NCBI GenBank assembly: GCA_032622095.1
Contig: CP136065.1
Span: 92,017,343-92,081,342 of the forward strand
Reading direction: 5' to 3'
Origin: Siphonodentalium dalli
Lineage: Eukaryota > Mollusca > Scaphopoda > Gadilida > Siphonodentaliidae
Length of the DNA: 64,000 bases
Part shown: positions 1 to 12,000 of the stretch, piece by piece
Position numbering within the stretch: position 1 is the stretch's first letter
How the letters are laid out: the number at the start of each line of letters is the position of its first letter
Position numbers and translations under genes: made by a program
Notes under the pieces: generated by a model
The model's database searches: none
Told to the model about the DNA's origin: nothing
The model's input: only the letters and a program-made list of their open reading frames with translations

Positions 1-110
1 GACCGTTTGTTGCAGTTACTATCTGAACATTTCCCATTTCTGCTCATTTTTCCTGCACACCCCTCCAAATGAATATACATGCAATATTTCAATATTATAC
101 ATATGTATAT
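1..110. repeat. T4 element fragment
   Basis: Contains 'actatctgaacatttccc' and a downstream stretch found again in T4 copies at 22840-22960 and 57620-57740. Truncated by the window edge. Confidence 0.5.
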
Positions 111-330
111 AGCAAATTCATAGGGTACTTATGATCGAACAAGACTATAGTCATAATAGTAATCTGAAGCTGCTCATGGGAATTAACACCTATACCTTAA
201 TCTTCCAATAACACTAGGATCACTACTAGGACTATATAAATATAAATAGTCGACAGTCCTCAGGAACATGTTCAAATTATAGAGAATGAATGCATGTGGA
301 CAAGACAAACTCAGACAAAATTAGTCACCT

Positions 331-680
331 CTACCCACACCCAGGCACACCTCTACCCACACCTCAGGCACACCTCTACCCACAACTCAGGCACACCTCA
401 ACAAGCACACCTCAAGCACACTTCCATAGGCACACCTCAAGCACACATCAGACCACACCTCAGGCACACCTCATCCACACCTTAAACATACCTCAGAAGT
501 ACACCTCAGGCACACCTCAAAAGCACACCTCAACCACACCTTGTGCCTCATTTAAATATTTGGCCCCACACTTCAGACACACTACAACCACACTTTAGGC
601 ACACCTCAGCCCCCACACCTCATGTGAGGTGTAACACCTCAGCCGCCTTTCAGGCCTACACAACAGAAGCACCTTATCCA
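331..680. repeat. Degenerate CACACCTCAGG minisatellite
   Basis: Irregular tandem units built on CACACCTCAGGCACACCTC. Three overlapping open frames here (290-731) are repeat translations rich in His/Thr/Pro, not genes. Confidence 0.8.
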
Positions 681-1202
681 CACCTTAAGGGTATAAGGGT
701 AATAGAGATAATCTATTTAGTAAATAAATGATAAAATTGCCTGATTGCATAAATTACACATTATAATAATATTCCAGTTTGCCGAACCCTTCAATATAAT
801 GTCCACCAGCCGGATTGTTTTTTGAAATGTTCCGACTTGTACATTTTAAGACATTCAGTCATGTCCAAGCAATTGATTTCACAATTCACCATTTCATGTA
901 ACCTGCATTAAATTTTTCATCTGCATTGGGTAAATCTTATTTGAGATATTGACGTACATGTAGATTTTTAGAACAACATTTAGCATATCTAGGTATATAT
1001 ACCTTTGGGATATTTGAACATTTTCATCATTGTTCGCGCTGGACCGAAAAAACTTGTAGCCAAAAGATTGACCAAATAAATTTTTTATTGGCCAAATGAA
1101 AAAACTTTTGCCAAATTAAACTTGATTTGTTGCTCAGAATAAAATCATAATCAGAACAACACGAAAACAACTTTAAAAACTAAATATTATATAGAGGATC
1201 TC

Positions 1203-1337
1203 ACATGAGTTTCTATTTTATACGGAATTTATCAACCGAGATCACTAAATTCGATTTGAGCCGAGGTTTACCAAGGCTCAAATAGAATTTAGTGGACGAG
1301 GTTGATAAATTACGTATAAAATAGGACGAGTGTGAGA
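1203..1337. repeat. Long inverted repeat (hairpin)
   Basis: The arms, starting ctcacatgagtttctatttt and ending ataggacgagtgtgag, pair around position 1270 with several mismatches. Probably a MITE core or part of the surrounding hAT-type element. Confidence 0.6.
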
Positions 1338-1786
1338 TACTTTTTATCACATGATCAAATAAACGCGAAGCAATGCGAAATATCCATCGAAAACAACGAT
1401 AAAAACCGCAGCGATCGCAAGTCATTTGAAGAACGATGTGACATCATCGCACGCGCTGATATTAAACGTGTCTCTTATCGATAATTATGAAACTGCTTTT
1501 ATGGGCAAATTATGTGATAAAAGAACATATGGGTATGTGTTATGTCATTGACTGATCAATTAATGAGCTGTGTTAGTTGTCAACGCTAATTTCGCTGAGA
1601 TAAAACAAATGTTGCTTATTATCGTGAGGTGATAACTGTTGAATATCTATTGTTTTCAAACCTTTTATGATGTGAAGCCAAGTTGTTATTAGACGGGAGG
1701 CAGTTTGTGACACATTACATAACCATTGTATTGAGTTAAGTACATGTATACTGCTAGCCTGTTCATCCAATTATGGGACAATGCAT

Positions 1787-2187
1787 TTAACCCTTTACCC
1801 AACAGAAGGGCCCTGTGCCAATGCATTCTCTTATATATGCGAGTCGACCATAGGTCGCCTCGCATATATAAGAGAATGCATTGGCTTAACACATTAAAAA
1901 TTATAAAATTGTTAAAGAATGTAAGAAAAAATGGTAAAAAGTGTTAAAAAAATGATTTTTTTTAGGCCAATGCATTCTCTTATATATGCGAGGCGACCTA
2001 TGGTCGGCTCGCATATATAATAGAATGCATTGGCACAGGGTATAACTGTAACTATCACAATGTGGTCAAGGAGCCGGTTCCAATGATATCCATATTTGTA
2101 TGGTTTTATTGAGACAGACCGAAGATATTTTAGGCTGTTGAAGCTTTATTTGGCCGGTTTTGGCCGGTTTGTTGGGTAAAGGGTTAA
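1787..2187 (+). mobile_element. DH2 double-hairpin MITE, copy 1
   Basis: 401 bp counting both TTAA ends. Terminal repeats TTAACCCTTTACCCAACA. Two palindromic hairpins (about 1815-1885 and 1965-2033) lie in opposite orientation. The TTAA target and CCC start suggest a piggyBac-mobilised MITE (inference). Confidence 0.8.
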
Positions 2188-2752
2188 GCATTTTATCTTA
2201 CAGCCTGCCTAATCAACAAAAAGTTGACATAACCAGTGTACAGATGATTAGTGTTTTAAATCCAATATTATATGAAATGGCTGGTTAATGTTAGAGCTTA
2301 CCTGTTGCTGTCTCGTGAAGTTTGATTATATAGAGTTTCAAGTTGTGCAGCCAGACACGAAATGGTTACTCACGCCAAGCTTAAATGCACACACTACGAT
2401 ATTTCCGAAGTACGAAATACTTTCGTCGCCTAACTTTGTCGGGACTGTTGATCGATCTATTCAGCGCTTTTGAATTAGCTTTCCATCTCCATTTGGGGAA
2501 AAAAAATTTGGCCAAAAGTTTTTATTTTATTGGTCAATTTCGAAAAAAAATTGGCCACCAACAACGCGAACACTGATTTTCATACCAAAAATGTCTAACC
2601 AAATTCATATTCCAGTATATACCATATGGAGACTGACGAAGTTTGTCTGATGTGAAAGTTTGGAAACACATCATAATAGAATTACTCCCCATCCATCATC
2701 ACTCATCGCATTGACATTATGAAAAAAATCTAGCTTTTGGTCTTTATTATAG

Positions 2753-3001
2753 GTGGAAGAAGCAAGCGACACATTCTCCTCCCACAAGAAGATGATGATG
2801 ACTTGGAAGATCCTGTTACTGCATTAGAATGGGACCCTCTGTCGACAGAGTACCTGCTTGTATCAAACTCTCGTTTCGGTATTCGGCTAATAGACACAGT
2901 GTCCTTCAGTGTAATGATGTCTTTCACTCTTCCCAGTGCTGCCGCACAGATACAAACTGCCGCTTGGGTCCACAACGCTCCTGGAATGTTTGTTACTGGT
3001 G
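2753..3001 (+). CDS. WDR17: WDR17 visible exon 1
   Basis: Acceptor tttggtctttattatag, donor G|gtatgt. It encodes about 83 residues including EDPVTALEWDPLSTEYLLV, then RFGIRLID and PGMFVTG, the typical end of the first WD40 propeller. The exon enters with two bases of a split codon, so at least one coding exon precedes it; none was found in 1-2752. The final G joins the next exon's AT to make Asp. Confidence 0.92.
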
Positions 3002-6000
3002 GTATGTATATAACGTTCAGATTAAGTTAACCCTTCCATGACCTCATGAAGCTTCCTGAAATTTTGCGAAAAACCCTGTGCCAATGCATTAATTCTATTA
3101 TAAGACAATAAATTGGCCTAACAATATTTATCTTGACCTTGTAAGCCAGTACATTCTCTTATATATATGAGGCTCGATCCCTATGGGAGGCTCGCATTTA
3201 TAAGAGAATGCACTGGCACAGGATATTTAATGCTGCAACAGCGCAAGCTTCCGTCATGAAAAGGTTAACTTATCTATTATATATTTTGGAACTTCTGTCT
3301 GTCTGTCTGTGTGTGTGTGTCAGTCGAGGTCCTGAAACATGTCTATATGAGCGTATATGAGCGAGGTCAAGGTCATGGTCACACATAAAATTGGGACCAG
3401 CCCATATTCTCCTGCTTGACCGATCCGACTCAAATTTGGTATGTAGGCCTACTTTGATCCCGGGAACAATATGGACTGGTCCAATTTTATGTGTGATGGT
3501 GACCTTGACCTCGACCTATCTCATATACTGTCATATAGGGATGTTTCTGGACCTCGACCGATCCGACTCAAATTTGGTACGATATGTAGGCCCACTTTTA
3601 TCCCGGGAACAATATGGGCGGGTCCATTTTCATGTGTGACTGTGTCCTTGACCTTAACCTTGACCTCGCTCATATACACTCTTATAGGCATGCTTCTGGA
3701 CTGACGCTATATATTCTTCCTAGACGGAGGCGATCACAAAGAAATCACTAAATGGCCCATGCGAAGTCGGGCACATCAGCTAGTTATCAAATAATTTCCC
3801 ACCATTGAATGAAAATTCTTCTGTGAGTGTATTATCTGTTCCTCTATCTATCTTCTGCTGATATTTCTTGAATGAAATTCATATGAATAATTTAACATGA
3901 CAATGTTCCTTTCTCTTCGCAGATGTTCAGACTGGAGTCTTGAGGATATGGAGTGTATCGAGATCATCGCCTCTCGAGAGTATACGACTCAAAAAGACAG
4001 GCTTCACTGATCTTAAAATTGTGTGCAATACTTTTTCAAAACCTGATAAAGAATCAGCCTCGACTGACGTGCATATATCATCGACTAGCATGGCTCATGC
4101 CCCAACCCTGACGCAATCAACTAAATTTGCTCTTCCTCCAGTCCAGTTGATCTGTACGTTCATGGATGGTGGTGTCGGGCTATATGATCTACGAAGAAGA
4201 AAGTGGATATTTCTTCGTGATCAGGTGAGTTTTGTTTGGACTGTCTCGATTATCAAATTTCAATGATCGATTATAGTCTTACCCAATGTTCTCTGTGAAT
4301 TGTGATTAGGCTCCTGCAAATGTTTGTGATTCGATTTGATGTGAAATTTTGCAAATTTTCGAACACGCCTGCACTGGGATCGAGACTCATGGGACTTTCT
4401 CTAATATATAAACAAAGAAGTCATAAAACATTGAATGTATCTCGTGTAACAGAAGGGAGATAACCACATATGTATGTTTCTTTTAGCAATCATTAAGGTA
4501 AACAACAGGACTCCTCGACCCTTGACCTCTAGGCCAGAACAGAACTTCCAAAAGAACATGAAAAATTAGATCAAATTTGTTCTTATTTTCATTATAAAGT
4601 TACGAAATTCCACATGTTGAAACCATTATTTGTAAACATTTACTGTAACAGCGCAGTCAGTATCTACCACTTTAAACATCTATATTCCAATGATTTTAAG
4701 CCTCAATTAATTCCATGGTACATTGTAGTTTTTTCTGTTCCCAATTTATCTTCATTTCTCTTCTCTTTTCAGGGTCATATTGAAACAATATTTGATTGTA
4801 AATTCAAACCAAACTCCAAGAATCTTCTGGCCACTGCTAGTTTTGATGGAACCCTGAAAATATGGGATGTCAGAACGTTTGAACCTGTAAGTTACGCAAT
4901 ATTGACACTGTCACGGCACACATACGTCGACTTTAACCCTTTCTATTCTGAATGGGTTCTCCACTCACTTACAAAATAGTGTGGTCGTTGAAGCAGAATT
5001 TGGGGATCAACCCGGAATAAATTGGATACAAGCTGATTTTGGTGTCATTCGACGCGGAAAAGCCTCAGGAACAACATATCCAAAATCCGCAAAAATCCGC
5101 TATGGGGAAACTTTGTTATCCAAGATGGCGTCCAACATGGTTGTCTATACTACATCAGTTCTCGAAACAAGTCATTATACGATATATTGTGGCACCGGAA
5201 TTACGCCGTTATACCAGTTTGTGTTAAATTATAGTACCGGAGCGAATAGAGTGACACGCACAGAAAATCATACAATCGTGGCCATGAAATGGCTGTCAAA
5301 ATGGCCACAACTGCAAGCAATACAACAAAGAACGCAACATATTGAGTGAAAACATGTATTGATAATTTTGTCCAGGTTCCACTCACTGAAAAGCTGGAAC
5401 CAGTTAGATTCTCATTTAGAATATGTTAAACTACATCTGTGCCAATTTTGGAGCTTCTATCAAAAAGTGAACGATTGTTATGTTTTCCTGTAATTACCCC
5501 CCCCCCCCCCCCCCCCCCCCACATAGGAGTGAAAACATGTATTGATAATATACAAGTCGGTTGTTGAATATCTTTAAAGGTACACACATCATTACACAGA
5601 TCCATCTGAAGGATTTATCGGCCACTGCGCCGCAAGTCAAACCCCAATGATTTGCGTCTTTAAAGTTTGGGTGTTCTGCTTATCCAACATCCAATTGTCG
5701 GGCCAAAAATAATAATATCGACATGCAACACACGAACTAATGTTTCGCCTCACAGTTCATGGTAGTTTCATTCGGCATGATGATTAATTATTTAATGTAA
5801 CGCCGAAATTTAAGTGCACACTCTAGCGGTCTAAATGTTAGTTATATTTCCGGAATTGTCAACTCTCCCAGTGATATTAAACAATACATATTTGTAGCAA
5901 TGCTTAATATACTGTAAAGAAACACTCATATCTTCAATAGATTAGCACCGCGTCTCACCAGATTAAAGAGACGGTACTACACACATTGTATGTAAGACTA

Positions 6001-9000
6001 ATTTTCATGCTGCTAACAAACCGTGTTCTTAGTAGACAATTTTGTTCAAATTAATTCAATCACAACTTTACAACTGCAATATGCAGCTACGCAATGCACA
6101 CTATTAGTTTTCAGTATATTTTTGTTTGAAAATATCTTACCATTACCACCCACATAATCATGCTAAATATCAAGTGATCACCGTTTAAGATGTTATTTCA
6201 ACGTTGAACATTCACGCAATAGTATTAATTGCGGTTCTGTGTGCAGCAGCTATGTGTAACATTAGGGAGAAGGAGTAAACGTGGTGATGCGGTTGAAGAA
6301 AACGTAGTAAGTTTCGCGTAGATGTGGCCTTGGTGAATTCAACCAAATATAATTTCCAGGTATAAACACAGTCTTTGTCACAGAGTATGTAGGCAATTTT
6401 GGTCAAGTTTAGAATTTATTGACGAAAGTCTATGGTACTCCTTCGTGTTTTAATAAATTTAGTTCATGGTATACCGCCATGCATTCTTGTGATAAAAGCG
6501 AAATATTCGTGTTTTATCACTTGATTTGAGGCAACTATGACTACTATTTTGAGACACGGACAATAGAATATATGCATTTTACCCAGTACTATATGAATAT
6601 CTTTCATACCGTTTTATATCAGTTAATTTTTAAAGGTTTCATGCTGTAGATATTAAAATAAATGATGATCGGTCACATTCGTGAGACTGCTCGGAGTACA
6701 CATTTTTCTGCTTCTAGAAAAAGGTCTCATAGTCAATACATCTCTACTAAATCCCATTTAGCTGTTTAATTACACATATATCACACGATTCAAGATAAGC
6801 AGTACAGCAAAAACAGCGTTATGTTTCCGTTTCTGAGCGTACAAAAGTCAAGATTTAACCGTTTCTTAAACCCTGGTTTCGCTTGCTCTCTCGTGAGATA
6901 CATCAGAGATAATTCGTACATCTCTAATCAAAAGTTTCTCGTATACTCTGCAATCATTCTTCCTCGCATAATTCGAGAGTTTGTTCACTCGTATAGGACT
7001 AGCTCTTCAATTTTGCACAACATGTAAATTTTATTCGATTTTGTCCATTTTGGCGGCCATTTTGGGAAATACATTCTACAGATATGGCTTACAACAAAGA
7101 ATTGTTTGTATATATTTCAATTTATTACGAATTTGACATTAATAGGAGCACCTATACTGCAGAAATTCAGTATTTTGCGATAACAACAGACATTATGGAC
7201 GCCATCTTGGATCCTGAATTTTCCCATGAGCGGATTTTTGTGGATTTTGGATATGTTGTTCCTGGTGTTTTCCCGTGTCGAATAACACAAAAATCAGCTT
7301 GTATCCAATTTGTTCAACTCTCCAATGACCACACTAAAAGTATACATTGGCATGGTATTATCAATATAGTAAAAATAAAAGGTCAAAGTGATGTGAAACA
7401 CTCCGGTATGGCGATCAAATACAAATGGAAAATAATCTTGTTAAAAGTAGTAATTTTTACAAATAGTATACTTAAATTGAGAACACACATCGTCATTCTT
7501 ATATTTTAATTAAATGAAGTGATTCTCGATGGCGAAATAGTTTTCACTAGTTTATCGCCGATAGATGTGTCCTGAATCGAGTAGTAAATATTTACAATTG
7601 AGCATAGTTCTGATGATGTTTTCTATGGAGTGGTATGGTTGATTTGCTTAAAATTTTCGGCAATGTTAGTAGATCGAATGTTACATTCCTCCAGTTATCA
7701 TAGCGCCTGAGTACTAACTTATCAGTTTCATACACCCGAACAAGTCCATAATATGCCTTTAAAGGTCCACATAATTTTCAAGCCTCAAGATAAACCTAGT
7801 AATAGGTCGCTTCTGTGATAAGTAGAAAAGTACTTGATACACAGGATTCATATATCATGAAATGTTTACCAAATTGATAGAAATTCATCACCTCTTTTCA
7901 ACTTAGCATATATGGAAGTGAGATATGACCTTTTTAAATATATCAGGCACGGATCAGTATGAGTGTTCATTTCTTCAAATGTGCTTGCTTCAGTGAGTGT
8001 GAACAAATTCTCATTCTTATTGAAATGGACATGTATCGATCAGAATGGCACTTTGAGATGTCTCTTAACCCTTTACCCAACAAACCGGCCAAAAACGGCC
8101 AAATAAAGCTGCAACAGCCTAAATTATCTTGGGTCTGTCTCAATAAAACCATACAAATATGGATATCATTGGAACCGGCTCCTTGACCACATTGTGATAG
8201 TTACAGTTATGCCCTGTGCCAATGCATTCTCTTATATATGCGAGTCGACCATAGGTCGCCTCGCATATATAAGAGAATGCATTGGCCTAAACAAAATCTT
8301 TTTTTTAACACTTTTTACCATTTTTTCTTACATTCTTTAACAATTTTATAATTTTTAATGTGTTAAGCCAATGCATTCTCTTATATATGCGAGGCGACCT
8401 ATGGTCGACTCGCATATATAAGAGAATGCATTGGCACAGGGCCCTTCTGTTGGGTAAAGGGTTAACTCAGATGAAGCTTGAAAATCGGTCATAATTTTCG
8501 GCAACTTCATCTAACACAGACTACAATGATCTTATCCATGACCTAACCACCTCGGCTATGGGGACATCCTTAAAAAAGAAGCCTTTTGACTGACAGTTGG
8601 GAAGCGAATCAGTCTAAACATTTACATACATAAACATATACAAGAAGTTAAATATAGAGTGTGAGAATATTTATATGGAATATAAATCTCAATAATGCGT
8701 AGCTTGGCAGTTCTGAGTAATGAAAAGTAAGTGAATTATTAAACTATAGTCTTAAAGTGATGTGATACGCTCCGGTGGGGTGATCAAATAGAAATTGAGA
8801 ATAATCTTTCTCAAAGTAGTTATTTGTTCATGAATATTAATCCAAATGGACTACAAACCCTGTTGTTCTTATATATTATTTAAATTCAATGGCTCTCGTT
8901 GGCGAAATTATCTGTGTTAGTTTATCACCGATAGTTTTATCCCGTATCATGACTTATATTTACAATTGAGCTTAGTTCAGACGATATTTCCTATGTGGTG

Positions 9001-12000
9001 GTATGGTCGATTTCTTTGAAATTTTTGGCAATATTAGTAGAATGCTACATTCAAAAGGTTGGCACAGTGCCTAGGTACTAACTTATCAATTTGATGCTCT
9101 GGAAGAAGTCCCTGATATGTCTAACATGAAATTAGAAATATAGAAAATGTGAACATATATACAGTCTGCTTTGATTTAAATGTTGGCTATTTAACACTTC
9201 CTTTACTTTTTGCGAAAAACCCTGTGCCAATGCATTCTCTTATATATGCGAGTCTCCCATTGGCAGCCTTGCGCATATAAGAGAATACATTGGCCTAACA
9301 GTATTTACCTTGACCATGTAAGCCAGTCTATTCTCTTATATATGCGAGGCTCCCTATGGGAGACTCATATATATAAGAGAATGCACCAGTACATGATATT
9401 TAATGCTGCACCAGCGCAACTCCCATCATGAAAGTGTTAATTATGTCATAAATTCAGCATGGAAGTGTGAAATTCCATTGATTGTCACAGGTATTTACAG
9501 CTGACACATATTTGTTTTTGTTTGTGAATTTTACAGGTGTATACCTCTAGTGGAAATGAAGGTGTAATATATTGTATATCGTGGGCTCCTGCTGATTTAG
9601 ACAGTATTGTCGCGGGGACATCCAAGAACGGCATGTTCCTCTGGGATGTGAATAAAGGAAAGGTCATTAAGAGATACACAGAGGTTAGTGAACCATGACC
9701 TATATCTCTTGATTGTCTTTTATTACATCCTTTCTGTAGCGATTATAAATGATAATTTCACTAGTGAATTATGTCACTTTAACTGGCGCGTTATGTATTT
9801 ATACATGCTATCAAAATTTATACATCATGTGTATGTGGGCAGTAGTATTCGGTTTTCTGGTAAATCAGATGATTATAGTGGAATAGAATAAACAGAATAA
9901 TCACTTGATTGAACTGGTGATGTGAAAAAATTCATTCGAGGCAGGAACTATTTTGTAAAACAATTTCCGATTGACCTGAAATTTTGCGTGTCATATTCTA
10001 AGATGGTACTACCGCAGGACGTAGTCAAAATTTGGGCACAATCAGACATGATTGTTACATGCACCAAAATCGTGACAGAGTTACAGACAGACACACACAC
10101 AGACAATCACTTGGCTTTTATGTAGATAGATACCATGCTGTTGCTGTTGTTGTACAGTAATGCTCTAATTAATCGATTAATTAGAGCATTACTGTAACTC
10201 AGACCAACACATTATATTCAGTCACTACTAATTATACTTTTTGCAGCATGGGAGTAGCAGCGTTTACTCAGTGGCGTGGAATCAGAAAGACCCTAAAAGG
10301 ATCATGTCCACTGGAGGGGATGGCTACTGGTGAGTTTTACCTTTTTTTTAGATAATAATAACCTTCCATAATCATGGCTTCTCTGCAACAAAAACTGTTG
10401 TGTGGGTATGCTTGAATCGGCTTGTTTGTTCAACCGTGATTATATGCAGTTGTGACCAAGCCTTTATTCATTTTCTGGTTAACTTTTAGCTCAACTTGGC
10501 AAAGTCAAGTTTGAGCTATTGCCATGGCTTGGCATCCATCCCTGTGCTTGTGATCCATCAAACATTTCCTTTAGCACACCCTACACACATCTCTCATAGA
10601 AGTGTCACAAAACATCATATGAATCTTGGGGGTGACCTGTAGATGGGATCCATCAATTTTTTCCAAAATTCAATACTGCAACTTATATAAGTTTCCTGCT
10701 AATTTATATTTAGAATTTGATATTGGATAGACTAAATATATCAAATTACATTATGTTTATTCTGAACTATGAACAAAGATTGGCTAAGAAATAAGCATGT
10801 ACTCGTTAACTGCATTCCTATATATTAAGTACACAATATATCACTGCAATAATAGGTTATTTCTATATGTATTTTAGCGTAATTCGACAAGTGGATGGAA
10901 CTTTATTCCAGAAGTATAAACACCCTTCTGAAGTATTTGGTTGTGACTGGAGTCCCCACAACAAGTAAGTCCCAAATGCTTGATTCAAGGCTTTAACTCG
11001 TGCAATATAGACAGGACGTGACTTGCATCTTAATCAAAAATCTTTTATTGGATCAGTTGTGAATATTGCTAGGACCAAGCGAAATGTGACTATATGTACC
11101 CATCAACAATGAATAAAATATAAGATTTGAGTTTCTGATACATGTTGTGCTCCATGTCTATTCCACACCCTCGATTATGAAATATAATGTAACTGTAAAA
11201 TTTGTTATGTAATAATGATATGTAACCGAAAATTGTACCATGATATTGCATGAAAGATATATAAATCACAGAATATGAAACCTTGTTGTCAAATCATTGG
11301 CCAAATGAAAATAACTTTTTACCGAACTCTAAATAACAAATACGTACAAAAATATAAATATGTACTTTCTATTTTTTTTTACGAGATATGTTGGCAACTG
11401 CGTGCAAAGATTGTATCTACAGACTATGTAACCTAAAATTGTAGCATGATATTGCACAACTGATATATATATCACAGAATATGAAACCTAGTTGTCAAAT
11501 CATCTGCCAAATTAAATAACATTTTACCAAAGGCATACTTTCTATTTTTTCCAGAGATATGTTGGCGACTGCGTGCAAAGATTGTAAGGTGCGGGTTTAC
11601 TACCTGGCAACAACTGCTGACCAAGCCCTCAAAGTCTTCTCAGGTGAACACAGTGACTAACATACATAATTTTATCATTATTTCATCAATGTAGGAAATA
11701 ATGTTACCAGTTTTAAGCCGACACTAGCAGGGTTCGCGCTGTCACTTGCCAAATTTGCCAATGGCAAAAATAATTCACATTTGGCAAAAGTTTTGGCAAG
11801 TCACTTTTTAATTCTTCAAGAAAGTTGAAAAAATATTGGTCAATCAATACCATTCATTTCAGGAAACTCTTACAACATAATTATATTAGTGGTGTTTTAT
11901 AAGGTTTAGGAAAAGATAACACCTCTATTAAGACGCAGTTAATCTCATAGCATTGGTACGGATGGTTGGAGGGATTACAACCCTTCTATTATTTTATTGT

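Larger units (their letters stand above)
1028..2575. mobile_element. hAT-type element with 8-bp target duplication
   Basis: Ends CATTGTTCGCGCTGG and its near-complement ...AACGCGAACACTG. It is flanked by the perfect 8-bp repeat ATTTTCAT (1020-1027 and 2576-2583). 'GGCCAAA/TTGGCCAAAAG' subterminal motifs occur at both ends. No transposase frame seen. A DH2 element is nested at 1787-2187. Confidence 0.75.

Noticed and set aside
1815-1885. DH hairpin as a microRNA gene
   Set aside because: Repetitive, too perfectly paired and part of a MITE; no evidence of processing.
7084-7509. 141-residue plus-strand frame
   Set aside because: Crosses the right arm of the long inverted-repeat element into T5; no domain recognised.
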